In this document: positions 9,433 through 17,746 of the stretch, one piece after another
How the letters are laid out: each line of letters opens with the position of its first letter
Numbering within the stretch: position 1 is the stretch's first letter
DNA from: Natronohydrobacter thiooxidans
GTDB taxonomy: Bacteria > Pseudomonadota > Alphaproteobacteria > Rhodobacterales > Rhodobacteraceae
Direction: 5' to 3'
NCBI RefSeq assembly: GCF_001884735.1
Contig: NZ_MJAP01000019.1
Location: 25,389 to 89,388, forward strand
DNA length: 64,000 nt
Program-made: the position numbers and the translations under genes
Notes under the pieces: model-generated
Databases searched by the model: none
What the model saw: only the letters and a program-made list of their open reading frames with translations
Told to the model about the DNA's origin: nothing

Positions 9433-10694
9433 ATCAGCGCGCGCCAGCCGATATCGCGGCGGCAGAACCCTTCCGGCCAGTCGATCTGATCGACCATCTG
9501 ATAGGCGCGCGCCTGTGCCTCTGTCAGGCTCGCCCCCCGCGCCGTGACATTCAGCACGCGCCCGCCACTCGCCAGAATGCGGCCCGCTTCTGCCTTAGTG
9601 CCCGCGTGAAAGACCATATGCGCGCTGTCCTCGGGGCAGGTTTCCAGCCCTTTGATCTCGCTGCCCTTGGCATAGTCGCCCGGATAGCCCTGCGCCGCCA
9701 TCACCACGGTCATGGCATGGTCATCCGCCCAGTTCACCGCGACCCGATCCAGCCGCCCTTCGGCGCAGGCCAGCATCAGATCCAGCGTCTGCGCGCCCAG
9801 CCGCATCATCAGCACCTGACATTCCGGATCGCCAAAGCGGACATTATATTCCACCAGTCGCGGCTGGCCGTCCCGGATCATCAGCCCGGCATAGAGCACG
9901 CCCTGATAGGGCATTCCGCGCCGCGCCATCTCGGCCATTGTCGGCCGCACGATCTGATCCAGCGCGATCTGCGCGATGGCATCGGTCAGCACAGGTGCGG
10001 GCGAATAGGCCCCCATGCCGCCGGTATTCGGGCCGGTATCGCCATCGCCCACGCGCTTGTGGTCCTGCGCCGTACCGATGGGCAGGCAGGTCTCGCCGTC
10101 GACCAGCACGAAAAAGGACGCTTCTTCGCCCTCCATGAATTCCTCGATCACCACTTCGGCCCCGGCAGCACCGAATTCGCCGCCGAACATGGTGTCGATG
10201 GCCGCAAGCGCCTCGGCCTCGGTCATGGCCACGATCACGCCCTTGCCTGCGGCCAGACCATCCGCCTTGACCACAATCGGCGCGCCTTGCGCACGGATAT
10301 AGGCGCGGGCGGCTTCTGCATCGGTGAAATGAGCGTAGCCTGCGGTCGGGGCATCGACGGCGGCACAGATTTCCTTGGTAAAGGCTTTCGACGCCTCCAG
10401 CCGCGCCGCCGCCGCCGAGGGGCCGAAGCAGGAAATTCCGAGATCGCGCAGCCGGTCCGCGACACCTGCGGCCAGGGGGGCTTCCGGGCCGATCACCACG
10501 AAATCAATGGCATTCTCCTCGCAGAACCGCGCCACGGCCCCGCCATTGCAGATATCGAACGCGGCGCATTCCGCGATTGCGGCCATGCCCGCATTTCCGG
10601 GCGCGCAGATCAGCCGGTCGCATTTGGGGTTCTGCAGAATCGCCCAGGCCAGCGCATGTTCGCGCCCGCCGCTGCCCAGCACCAGAATATTCAT
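9429..10694 (-). CDS. purD: Phosphoribosylamine--glycine ligase
   Basis: ATP-grasp enzyme of purine synthesis, joining phosphoribosylamine and glycine to GAR. Family marks are the N-terminal MNILVLGSGGREHALAWA, the PNTGGMGAYSPAP loop and VEYNVRFGDPECQ of the ATP-grasp domain; 421 aa is the standard length. A tandem ATG pair (10697 and 10694) follows GAGAGGG on the minus strand; the second gives better spacing. The open frame extends far upstream over xseA but is antisense there. Divergent from xseA across 54 bases. The stop codon falls inside a palindromic repeat. Confidence 0.95.
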   Translation of the reverse strand: MNILVLGSGGREHALAWAILQNPKCDRLICAPGNAGMAAIAECAAFDICNGGAVARFCEENAIDFVVIGPEAPLAAGVADRLRDLGISCFGPSAAAARLEASKAFTKEICAAVDAPTAGYAHFTDAEAARAYIRAQGAPIVVKADGLAAGKGVIVAMTEAEALAAIDTMFGGEFGAAGAEVVIEEFMEGEEASFFVLVDGETCLPIGTAQDHKRVGDGDTGPNTGGMGAYSPAPVLTDAIAQIALDQIVRPTMAEMARRGMPYQGVLYAGLMIRDGQPRLVEYNVRFGDPECQVLMMRLGAQTLDLMLACAEGRLDRVAVNWADDHAMTVVMAAQGYPGDYAKGSEIKGLETCPEDSAHMVFHAGTKAEAGRILASGGRVLNVTARGASLTEAQARAYQMVDQIDWPEGFCRRDIGWRALM

Positions 10695-10748
10695 CATCCG
10701 CCCTCTCTTGGCCTTCTTGCCCGCGCGTTCTAGGGTGCGCGCGCGCCC

Positions 10749-12179
10749 ATGACAAGCCGGAGCACTGCCTTGGACCTGATCGACGAGCCCGCCAGCAACA
10801 CGCCCGAATTTTCGGTCTCGGAGATCTCGGGCGCGGTGAAACGCGTGCTGGAAGGCGAGTTTGGCCGTGTGCGGGTGCGCGGCGAGGTCGGGCGCGTGGT
10901 GTTGGCGCGCACGGGTCATATGTATTTCGACCTGAAGGATGACCGCGCAGTGATCGCCTCGGTCAGCTGGAAAGGTCAGGTCGCGAAAATGGCGGTCAGG
11001 CCCGAAGAGGGGATGGAGGTCATCGCCACGGGCCGCCTGACCACATTCGCGCCGCAGTCGAAATACCAGTTGCAGGTCGAGAGCGTGGAGCCTGCGGGCG
11101 CGGGCGCGCTGATGGCGATGCTGGAGCGGCGCAAGGCGGCACTCGCCGCCGAAGGGCTGTTCGCGGCAGAGCGCAAGCGCCCGCTGCCCTATCTGCCGCG
11201 CGTGATCGGGGTCGTGACCTCGCCGCAAGGCGCGGTGATCCGCGATATCCTGCACCGCCTTCAGGACCGGTTCGGGGTGCATGTGCTGCTCTGGCCGGTG
11301 GCGGTGCAGGGGCAGTCCTGCGCGGCGGAGGTGGCGCGCGCCATAGCGGGTTTCAATGCTTTGCCTGCAGGCGGTGCGATCCCCCGGCCCGATGTGCTGA
11401 TCGTCGCGCGCGGCGGCGGGTCGATCGAGGATCTCTGGGGGTTCAATGAGGAAATCGTGGTGCGGGCAGCGGCGGCCAGCGTGATCCCGCTGATTTCCGC
11501 TGTGGGGCATGAGACGGATACCACGCTGATCGATTTCGCCTCTGACCGGCGCGCGCCCACCCCCACGGCGGCGGCGGAAATCGCGGTGCCGGTCCATGCC
11601 GATCTGATGGCCCATGTCACGACGCTTGACGCGCGCCTGACCCGTGCTGCGGCGGTTTCGGTCAGCCAGCGCCGCCAGCGCCTGTCGGATCTCTCGCGCG
11701 CCCTGCCGCGCGCCGAGAGCCTGCTCGCGCCTGCGATGCAGCGGCTGGACCAATGGGCCGAACGCTTCCCCGGCAGTCTGCGTGCGCTGCTGGTGGCGAA
11801 GCGGCAGGATTTGCGCTCGACCGCTGCGGGGCTGCGCCCCGCGACCATCACCAGCGAAATCGCCAAGGCCCGCGAACGCCTGAGCGAGCGCGGCACACGC
11901 GCCGCGCGGGCCATGGCCAGCCAGATCGACCGCCACCAGACGCGGCTTGCGGCGCTGGAGCGGCTGCGCCAGTCGCTGGGCTATCCGGCAACATTGGCGC
12001 GCGGCTATGCGGTGGTGCGGGATGGCGAGGGCACGCCCCTGACCAGCGCGAAATCCGCAGGCGCGGCACCGGCTCTGAGTATCGAATTTGCCGATGGCGA
12101 GATCCGCGCAGTGCCGCAAAAGTCACCCAGGCCCGCGAAACCAAAGCCGCAAAAACCCGATCAGGGCAGCCTGTTCTGA
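10749..12179 (+). CDS. xseA: Exodeoxyribonuclease VII large subunit
   Basis: Catalytic large subunit of the single-strand exonuclease that acts in mismatch repair and on damaged ends. The N-terminal OB-fold (EFSVSEISGAVKRVLEGEFGRVRVRGEV) is followed by the catalytic domain with GVVTSPQGAVIRDILHRL and VARGGGSIEDLWGFNEE, then a long coiled-coil region (about residues 290-400) rich in Arg and Ala. 476 aa is typical. ATG 10749 is used; a TTG near 10769 is an alternative. The small subunit xseB is not in this window, as is usual when the two are unlinked. Confidence 0.94.
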   Translation: MTSRSTALDLIDEPASNTPEFSVSEISGAVKRVLEGEFGRVRVRGEVGRVVLARTGHMYFDLKDDRAVIASVSWKGQVAKMAVRPEEGMEVIATGRLTTFAPQSKYQLQVESVEPAGAGALMAMLERRKAALAAEGLFAAERKRPLPYLPRVIGVVTSPQGAVIRDILHRLQDRFGVHVLLWPVAVQGQSCAAEVARAIAGFNALPAGGAIPRPDVLIVARGGGSIEDLWGFNEEIVVRAAAASVIPLISAVGHETDTTLIDFASDRRAPTPTAAAEIAVPVHADLMAHVTTLDARLTRAAAVSVSQRRQRLSDLSRALPRAESLLAPAMQRLDQWAERFPGSLRALLVAKRQDLRSTAAGLRPATITSEIAKARERLSERGTRAARAMASQIDRHQTRLAALERLRQSLGYPATLARGYAVVRDGEGTPLTSAKSAGAAPALSIEFADGEIRAVPQKSPRPAKPKPQKPDQGSLF

Positions 12180-12190
12180 CCTCTACCTCA

Positions 12191-12210
12191 TTTTCTTGCG
12201 GCAAATACTC
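12191..12210 (-). terminator. GAGTATTTG trailer element, copy 2
   Basis: Minus-strand GAGTATTTGCCGCAAGAAAA follows a GC-rich hairpin at 12217-12233 downstream of the aminotransferase gene. It matches the elements behind purD and rarA in sequence and orientation. It lies between two convergent genes, so it could also border the xseA transcript. Confidence 0.4.
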
Positions 12211-12216
12211 CGGGGT

Positions 12217-12233
12217 CCGGGGCAGCGCCCCGG
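12217..12233. terminator. Hairpin between convergent xseA and the aminotransferase gene
   Basis: CCGGGGC-AGC-GCCCCGG forms a 7-bp GC stem with a 3-base loop, ten bases beyond the aminotransferase stop on the minus strand and about 40 beyond xseA. There is no U-run on either side; the GAGTATTTG element follows on the minus strand. Probably a bidirectional transcript end. Confidence 0.45.
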
Positions 12234-12242
12234 CGCTCTCGT

Positions 12243-13421
12243 CTATCGCGTCACGCTGGCAATCGCGCGCGCGCAGGCCGCGATGTTGCGCGCCGACAGC
12301 CCCGCCATATTCGCCCGCCCATCATCCAGCACATAAACCCCATGCTCGGCGCGCAGGCGCTGCACCTCGTCATGCGAGAGCGGCAGCAGCGAGAACATGC
12401 CCTGTTCGGCCGCGACCCCGGCGAAGCGGTCCGATCCGGTCTCGGCGCGCAGGGCCTCGGCCAGCGCGCGGCGATTGGCCTGCACACGCGCGCGCATCGC
12501 GTCCAGCTCGGTCAGCCATTGGTGACGCAGCGCCACATCGCCCAGGATCGTGCTGACCACCCGCGCGCCGTGATCGGGCGGGAAGGCGAAATTCTGGCGG
12601 TTGAGCCCGGCCAGAACCGCCGCCAGCGTGTCGCGCTGCGCCGCGCTGACAATCGCCATCGCGATCCCCACCCGCTCGCGATAGAGGCCGAAATTCTTCG
12701 AGCAACTCGCGGCGACCAGCACTTCGGGCAGGCGCGCGGCCAGATGGCGCAGCCCGCCTGCATCGGCGTCAAGCCCCGCGCCAAAACCCTGATAGGCCAT
12801 ATCGACGAAAGGCACCGCGCCGCGCCGTGCGAGAAGCGCGCCAAGCTCGGCCCAGTCCTGCGGGGCCAGATCCACGCCGCTCGGGTTGTGGCAGCAGCCA
12901 TGCAACAGCACCACATCGCCCGCCGCCGCCTGTTCGAGATCGGCAAACAGCCCCGGCTGGTCCAGCCCGCCCTCGGGCGCCAGATAGCGATAGGGCCGTG
13001 CCTGCAGCCCCGCCGCCGTGATCAGCGGCAGATGGTTGGGCCAGGTCTGGGCGCTGACCCAGATCACACTCTCGGGCCGGGTCTTGCGGATCAGCTCGCA
13101 AATCTGGCGCACCGCCGCAGAGCCGCCCGGAGTGCCGACCGCGGCCACCCGCGCAGAGGGCGCCGCGCCGCCCAGAAGCAGGGTTTCCATCGCTTGCAGG
13201 AAACCTGCATCGCCCGCCAGCGAGAGGTAGCTCTTGCTGTCCTGCTCGGCCAGGATCCGCGCCTCGGCGGCCTTGACGGCGGCCATGACCGGAGTACGCC
13301 CCTCCTCATCGCGGTAGACACCCACACCGAGGTCGATCTTCCCGGCGCGGGTATCTGCGGCAAAAGCCTGCATCAATGCGATGATCGCGTCGGGTTTCGG
13401 CGCGGTGAGGGTCTCGAACAT
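12243..13421 (-). CDS. Aromatic/aspartate aminotransferase (class I, PLP)
   Basis: 392-aa fold-type I aminotransferase of the AspC/TyrB family. The Schiff-base lysine is Lys242 in SCSKNFGLYRERVG; other family marks are YLSLAGDAGFL, HNPSGVD (about 178-184) and FVDMAYQGF. It moves the amino group between aspartate or an aromatic amino acid and 2-oxoglutarate. Aspartate versus aromatic preference cannot be fixed from sequence; rhodobacterial members are usually annotated as aromatic aminotransferase. Start at ATG 13421 (MFETLTAPKPDAI). Eight bases separate it from the upstream GNAT gene, so sseA-GNAT-aminotransferase is probably one operon. Confidence 0.88.
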   Translation of the reverse strand: MFETLTAPKPDAIIALMQAFAADTRAGKIDLGVGVYRDEEGRTPVMAAVKAAEARILAEQDSKSYLSLAGDAGFLQAMETLLLGGAAPSARVAAVGTPGGSAAVRQICELIRKTRPESVIWVSAQTWPNHLPLITAAGLQARPYRYLAPEGGLDQPGLFADLEQAAAGDVVLLHGCCHNPSGVDLAPQDWAELGALLARRGAVPFVDMAYQGFGAGLDADAGGLRHLAARLPEVLVAASCSKNFGLYRERVGIAMAIVSAAQRDTLAAVLAGLNRQNFAFPPDHGARVVSTILGDVALRHQWLTELDAMRARVQANRRALAEALRAETGSDRFAGVAAEQGMFSLLPLSHDEVQRLRAEHGVYVLDDGRANMAGLSARNIAACARAIASVTR

Positions 13422-13429
13422 CTGCGGGA

Positions 13430-13990
13430 TCAGCTTTCTGCAAGGGTCCAGTCGCGGGACAGAAGGCGCTTGCGCGCCTCTTGCCGGACGGGGGTGAAAC
13501 CCTGTTTCTGATACTGGATCAGCGCGCGCGGGTGATCGAGCGTGCAGGTATTCACGCTCAGACAACTCACGCCCTCGCGCGCCCAGCCGGTCAGGATCGC
13601 AGTGCGCAGCATCCATGTGCCAAGCCCGCGCCCGACCGCTTGCGGGACCAGCCCGAAATAGGCCAGATCACAGGTCGCGCCCGCGCGCCAGTCCAGCAGG
13701 AAAAACCCCTGCGGCCAGCCGTGATCGATCAGCGTGTAAAGCGCCACATCGGGACTTGCGAGCCAATCCGCGATTTCCGCATCCTCGGAGGCATGCAGAT
13801 CGGTCCAGGCATAATCGCGCCCGACCGCATCATAGAGCGCGCGGAAATACCACACCGGCGGGGTTTCGGCCCTAAGCAGCGCGCCGGTCATGCCTGCAGG
13901 TGTCGCGGGCCAGTCATAGCCTGGCCGCGCGGCCATTTCGAGATATGTCACCGTGTAATCGACGGTTTCGCCTGCGCGGTAGGTGGTCAT
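13430..13990 (-). CDS. GNAT-family N-acetyltransferase
   Basis: 186-aa protein with a GCN5-related acetyltransferase core: the acetyl-CoA loop is LVPQAVGRGLGTWMLRTAI (V-x-x-x-x-Q/R-x-x-G-x-G type), followed by LSVNTCTLDHPRALIQYQKQGF, the usual beta5/alpha4 segment. The substrate is unknown. The start ATG overlaps the stop of the upstream sulfurtransferase by four bases (ATGA), so translation is likely coupled. It resembles a conserved rhodobacterial GNAT with an N-terminal segment of about 60 residues before the core. Confidence 0.8.
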   Translation of the reverse strand: MTTYRAGETVDYTVTYLEMAARPGYDWPATPAGMTGALLRAETPPVWYFRALYDAVGRDYAWTDLHASEDAEIADWLASPDVALYTLIDHGWPQGFFLLDWRAGATCDLAYFGLVPQAVGRGLGTWMLRTAILTGWAREGVSCLSVNTCTLDHPRALIQYQKQGFTPVRQEARKRLLSRDWTLAES

Positions 13991-14832
13991 CCGATCTCGA
14001 CCTTCAAATCGGGGAACTGGCCCCATTCCGACCATGATCCGTCATAAAGCGCATGCGCCCGGTGGCCGAGGATTTCCAACCCGAGGCTGAGCACAGCGGC
14101 GGTGATGCCCGACCCGCAGGTGGTTATGATCTGGCGCTCCAGATCGACGCCCGCAGCCTCGAAAGCCGCGCGCAGATCATCGCCGCGCTTCATCGTGCCA
14201 TCCGCGTTCAGAAGCTGGGTGAAGGGCAGGTTCAGCGCGCCGGGCATATGGCCTGCGCGCAATCCCTCGCGCGGCTCTGGCGCATCGCCGCGAAAGCGCT
14301 CGGCGGAGCGCGCATCGAGGATCTGCCAGTCGCGCAGTTTCACCGCGGCGGCGACCTGGCTTACATCCTTGACCAGATGATTCTGGCGCTGGACCGTGAT
14401 ATGGCGCTCGCGCAGGACCGGGGGCATATCCTCGACCGCGCGCCCCTCGGCCTGCCATTTCGGGAAGCCGCCATCGAGTACCGCCACATCCGTCTTGCCC
14501 ATCAGCCGGAACAGCCACCAGACGCGGGCGGCGGAAAACAGGCCCATCCCGTCATAGACCACCACCTGATGCCCGTCGCCCACGCCCATGGCGCGCATGC
14601 GGGACATGAATTTCTCGACCGGCGGCGCCATATGCGGCAGGTTCGAGCGCGTGTCGCTGATCTCGTCGATATCGAAGAAGCGCGCGCCCGGAATATGGGC
14701 GTTCTGATATTCAGCCCGACCGTCGCGGCCCATTTGCGGCAGGTAATAGCTTGCATCAAGGACACGCAGATCCGGGTCGTGCAGATGCTTTTCCAGCCAG
14801 TCTGTCGACACAAGTGTTTTCGGATCGTCCAT
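13987..14832 (-). CDS. sseA: 3-mercaptopyruvate/thiosulfate sulfurtransferase
   Basis: 281-aa protein with two rhodanese domains. The first (about 1-140) is structural and the second (about 155-280) holds the catalytic Cys239 in TTCGSGITA; the CGSG(V/I)T loop is that of mercaptopyruvate sulfurtransferases. It transfers sulfane sulfur from 3-mercaptopyruvate to cyanide or thiols in the cytoplasm. No signal peptide is present. ATG 14832 (MDDPKTLVSTDWLEKHL) is the family start. Heads the sseA-GNAT-aminotransferase operon; an aminotransferase making 3-mercaptopyruvate from cysteine would fit the pathway, but that is inference. Confidence 0.9.
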   Translation of the reverse strand: MDDPKTLVSTDWLEKHLHDPDLRVLDASYYLPQMGRDGRAEYQNAHIPGARFFDIDEISDTRSNLPHMAPPVEKFMSRMRAMGVGDGHQVVVYDGMGLFSAARVWWLFRLMGKTDVAVLDGGFPKWQAEGRAVEDMPPVLRERHITVQRQNHLVKDVSQVAAAVKLRDWQILDARSAERFRGDAPEPREGLRAGHMPGALNLPFTQLLNADGTMKRGDDLRAAFEAAGVDLERQIITTCGSGITAAVLSLGLEILGHRAHALYDGSWSEWGQFPDLKVEIG

Positions 14833-14942
14833 CAGACACCCCCAGTCCTGAATCCTGTCCCTACCCCTAAAGGTGCGAAAGCGGGCTGACAAGACGACAG
14901 CGGGGCTTTCGCGCCTGCGCGCTTTGGCCTAGTCAGGGGGCC

Positions 14943-16022
14943 ATGAGTCTGATTGCGCAATATGATGCCCTTGTCGAGGCGGGCAAGCTACGCCCCGATG
15001 CCGCCCAGCGCGGAGCCATGGCGCTGTTCGACCCGATCCTTGACTATCTGGCGAAGCCCGCCGCGAAAGCCAGTGGGCTGCGCGGGCTTTGGGGGCGCAG
15101 GGCGGTCGAGCCGCCGCCGGGCCTGTATCTGTGGGGCGGTGTCGGGCGCGGAAAATCCATGCTGATGGATCTGTTTGTGGCCCATGCGGGCGATGTGCCA
15201 AAGCGCCGGGTGCATTTTCACGCCTTCATGCAGGAAATCCATGCCGGGCTGCACGAGGCGCGCCAACGCGGCGTCGAGGATGCGCTGGCCCCGGTGGCCG
15301 ACAAGGTGGCGGGCGAAGTGCGGCTGCTGGCCTTTGACGAAATGCAGATCACCGATATCACTGATGCGATGCTGGTGGGGCGGCTTTTCGAGCGGCTGAT
15401 CGCGGCGGGCGTGGCGATTGTCACCACCTCGAACCGGGTGCCGGATGATCTGTACAAGAACGGGCTGAACCGCGCCTTGTTCCTGCCCTTCATCGAGATG
15501 ATCAAGTCCCGGATGGTGGTGCATGAGCTGGTTGCGGAAACCGATTACCGCCAGCAACGTCTGGCGGGCGCGCAGGTGTTTTTCACGCCTGCGGGCGCTG
15601 CTGCGCGTGCAGAGATGGCGCGGATCTGGGATGAACTGACGGGGCATGATCCGGGCACACCCCTGCGTCTGCAGATGAAAGGGCGCGAGATCGTGGTGCC
15701 GAAGGTGCATAACGGGGTCGGGCGGGCCACATTCTGGGATCTGTGCGGGCAGCCGCTGGGACCGGGGGATTATCTGGCCATCGCACAGGCGCTGCGGGTG
15801 CTGATGCTGGATGACATCCCCTATCTCTCGGCCTCGAATTACAACGAGGCCAAACGTTTCGTGACCATGATCGATGCGCTTTACGAGGGCCGGGTGCGGC
15901 TGATCGCCTCTGCGGCGGCGGAACCGGAGCGGCTCTATACCGAGGGCGAAGGCACCTTTGAATTCGAGCGCACGGCCAGCCGGTTGCGCGAGATGCAGGG
16001 CGCCGACTGGGCCGAGGGCTGA
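14943..16022 (+). CDS. zapE: AFG1-like ATPase ZapE
   Basis: 359-aa P-loop ATPase of the AFG1/ZapE family. Walker A is GGVGRGKS (about residues 65-72), Walker B LLAFDEMQITD (about 128-138), and sensor-like TTSNRVPDDLYKNGLNR follows. ZapE binds FtsZ and affects Z-ring constriction in E. coli; the mitochondrial homologue AFG1/LACE1 acts in membrane-protein quality control. The gene is divergent from sseA. It is the last housekeeping gene before the accessory catabolic region. Confidence 0.92.
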   Translation: MSLIAQYDALVEAGKLRPDAAQRGAMALFDPILDYLAKPAAKASGLRGLWGRRAVEPPPGLYLWGGVGRGKSMLMDLFVAHAGDVPKRRVHFHAFMQEIHAGLHEARQRGVEDALAPVADKVAGEVRLLAFDEMQITDITDAMLVGRLFERLIAAGVAIVTTSNRVPDDLYKNGLNRALFLPFIEMIKSRMVVHELVAETDYRQQRLAGAQVFFTPAGAAARAEMARIWDELTGHDPGTPLRLQMKGREIVVPKVHNGVGRATFWDLCGQPLGPGDYLAIAQALRVLMLDDIPYLSASNYNEAKRFVTMIDALYEGRVRLIASAAAEPERLYTEGEGTFEFERTASRLREMQGADWAEG

Positions 16023-16095
16023 GGGGCTGCCGCGCGGTTGCTGCGTTGCGAGGGTTCGGGTGCGTCCCGCAGGCGGGTCTGCACGGGTTGCCGGG

Positions 16096-16809
16096 TCAGG
16101 GCGCGCGTCTTTGCGCGATGCCGTGCAACGCTTCACGCAGGCCCGAGACCGGCATGGGGGCTTCGGACAGGCGCAGCGCGGTTTCCAGATGCTCCAGATG
16201 ATGGGTCATCTCATGGCTGGCGCGCGATTCGTCGCGCGCCTCGATTGCGGCGAGAATACGGTCATGTTCATCCGGGCCACAGGTCTGGGTGGCCTGTGTC
16301 TGATACATCGCCGTGATCAGCGATGTGCGGATTGTCAGCGTTCGCAGGATTTTCAGAAGCAACTCGGCTTCGGCCAGCCGCGCGATCAGCATGTGAAATT
16401 CGCCGGACAGGCGAATCACGGCTTCGCTGTCGCCGCGCGCATGGGCGGCGCGTTCCTGTGCGATATGGTCGCGCAGGATGGCGATATCTTCCGGTTTGGC
16501 ACTGCGACACAGGCGCGTGACCAGTCGCTGCTCGATCGCCAGTCGGGCAGAAAAGGCGTCCTGCGCGTCATCGACGCTGGGTTCGGCAATGCAGGCCCCG
16601 CGATTGGGATAGATCGTCACCAGCCCGTCCTGTTCCAGAATCGCAAGTGCCTGACGCACGCGCGCGCGGGTGGTGCCGAAAATCTCGGTCAGTTCCTCTT
16701 CCTTCAGCCGCGCGCCGGGGCGCAGCGTGCGCTGCACGACAGCAAGCCAGATCCGGTCACAGATCTGGTTGATGACCTCATTCGTCGTGCTGTGCGAAAT
16801 CCAAGGCAT
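16096..16809 (-). CDS. GntR/FadR-family transcriptional regulator (module 1)
   Basis: 237-aa regulator with an N-terminal winged helix-turn-helix (about 15-75; LKEEELTEIFGTTRARVRQALAILEQDGLVTIYPNRG) and a C-terminal FCD ligand domain (about 85-225) with the metal-type histidines in EFHMLIARL and HEMTHHLEHLE. FCD regulators sense small carboxylates and usually repress nearby catabolic genes. It is divergent from the racemase gene. An ATATTGT-TG-ACAATAT palindrome, typical in shape of FadR-type operators, lies in the shared region (16891-16920), and the same core precedes the ABC transporter operon (23349-23366). Confidence 0.88.
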   Translation of the reverse strand: MPWISHSTTNEVINQICDRIWLAVVQRTLRPGARLKEEELTEIFGTTRARVRQALAILEQDGLVTIYPNRGACIAEPSVDDAQDAFSARLAIEQRLVTRLCRSAKPEDIAILRDHIAQERAAHARGDSEAVIRLSGEFHMLIARLAEAELLLKILRTLTIRTSLITAMYQTQATQTCGPDEHDRILAAIEARDESRASHEMTHHLEHLETALRLSEAPMPVSGLREALHGIAQRRAP

Positions 16810-16890
16810 ATCGGATCCTCATTCGACAAACGTCATATCGGTATAACGTGCGGATGACAAAGGCTTTGCACTGGCACCCAAGGTCATATA

Positions 16891-16920
16891 ATATTGTTGA
16901 CAATATCGTTGACAATATTG
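16891..16920. promoter_or_regulatory. Tandem GntR-type operator in front of the racemase gene
   Basis: Two overlapping inverted repeats: ATATTGT-TG-ACAATAT (16891-16906) and ATATCGT-TG-ACAATAT (16903-16918), offset by 12 bases, a little over one helical turn. They lie just upstream of, and touch, the -35 of the racemase promoter. The TTGTTGACAA core recurs at the ABC operon. Binding by the GntR protein encoded next door is inferred. Confidence 0.7.
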
Positions 16921-16946
16921 CCTCGTGGGATTTGCCACGCTACACT
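16918..16946 (+). promoter_or_regulatory. Candidate promoter of the racemase gene
   Basis: TTGCCT (16918-16923), a 17-base spacer and TACACT (16941-16946) make a plausible sigma-70 promoter 35 bases before the start codon. The -35 touches the operator pair, so binding there could block RNA polymerase. Confidence 0.45.
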
Positions 16947-16980
16947 GATAGGATGCTCACTTCTGACTGAAGGGACAGTC

Positions 16981-17727
16981 ATGCAGCTTTTTGTTTATAA
17001 TCCGAATTCCAGTCGTGAAATGACCGCCCTGATCGCGCGGTCGGCCGAAGCTGCTGCGAGCCCCGGTAGCCATATCGTAACCGACTGTGCCCGCCCACCG
17101 GTGCCGCCCAGCATCGAAGGGTATCATGACGAAGCCGTCGCGGTTCCGGCGATGCTGGATGCGCTGCGCCGGGCCGAGGCAGAGGGCGCGCAGGCTCATG
17201 TCATCGCCTGTTTCGACGATCCCGGCATTGGCGCTGCGCGCGAGGTGGTGGCCGGGCCGGTCATCGGCATCGCACAGGCGGCGATGCAGGTGGCGAGCGT
17301 TCTGGCGGCGCGGTTTTCGGTCGTCACCACCCTGCCCCGCGCCATTCCCATCATCGAGGATCTGGCCCTGCGCTATGGCGTGTCGCATGGATTGCGGCGC
17401 GTGCGGTCGGTCGATCTGCCTGTTCTGGGGATTGAGGCCGACCCGGAGCGCGCGAAATCCCTGCTGCGCGGCCAGATCATTGCGGCGCGCGATGAGGATG
17501 GGGCCGAGGCGGTGATCCTGGGTTGTGCGGGCATGTCGGATATGTGCCATGCACTCTCTGCCGAAACCGGCCTGCCGGTCATCGACGGGGTGCATGCCGC
17601 CGTCCGGCTGGCCGAGGCGATGGCGGGGGGCGGCTACCGGACCTCGAAGGTAGGCGCCTATAGCTGGCCGCGTGACAAGTCGGGGGATCTTGTGCACACA
17701 ACGCCCCTGCGCCGCCCTGCCGAGTGA
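16981..17727 (+). CDS. Asp/Glu/hydantoin racemase-family protein
   Basis: 248-aa cytoplasmic enzyme of the cofactor-independent Asp/Glu racemase superfamily, closest in look to hydantoin racemases. The two catalytic cysteines are Cys77 (IACFDDPG) and Cys182 (LGCAGMSDM), one from each half of the pseudo-symmetric fold; the N terminus YNPNSSREMT is the hydantoin/allantoin racemase signature. ATG 16981 has AAGGGAC upstream. It likely racemises an amino-acid-type compound brought in by the adjacent ABC transporter. Allantoin racemase or maleate isomerase-like activity is possible; no hydantoinase or carbamoylase is in the window. Confidence 0.78.
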   Translation: MQLFVYNPNSSREMTALIARSAEAAASPGSHIVTDCARPPVPPSIEGYHDEAVAVPAMLDALRRAEAEGAQAHVIACFDDPGIGAAREVVAGPVIGIAQAAMQVASVLAARFSVVTTLPRAIPIIEDLALRYGVSHGLRRVRSVDLPVLGIEADPERAKSLLRGQIIAARDEDGAEAVILGCAGMSDMCHALSAETGLPVIDGVHAAVRLAEAMAGGGYRTSKVGAYSWPRDKSGDLVHTTPLRRPAE

Positions 17728-17736
17728 CAGGGCGGC
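17711..17736. terminator. Hairpin between the convergent racemase and ABC operon
   Basis: GCCGCCCTG and CAGGGCGGC form a 9-bp stem with an 8-base loop that contains the racemase stop codon. It lies ten bases from the stop of the converging ABC ATPase gene. There is no U-run on either side; probably a shared end of transcripts. Confidence 0.4.
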
Positions 17737-17746
17737 ACCGGAAGCA

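Noticed and set aside
10695..12119. N-terminal extension of purD by about 475 codons across xseA
   Set aside because: PurD homology begins at MNILVLGSGGREHA; the extension is antisense to xseA and has no domain.
16023..16095. A second copy of the tRNA-Arg 3' end as an attachment-site duplicate
   Set aside because: I looked for GGTTCGAATCC-like sequence around the zapE end and found none.
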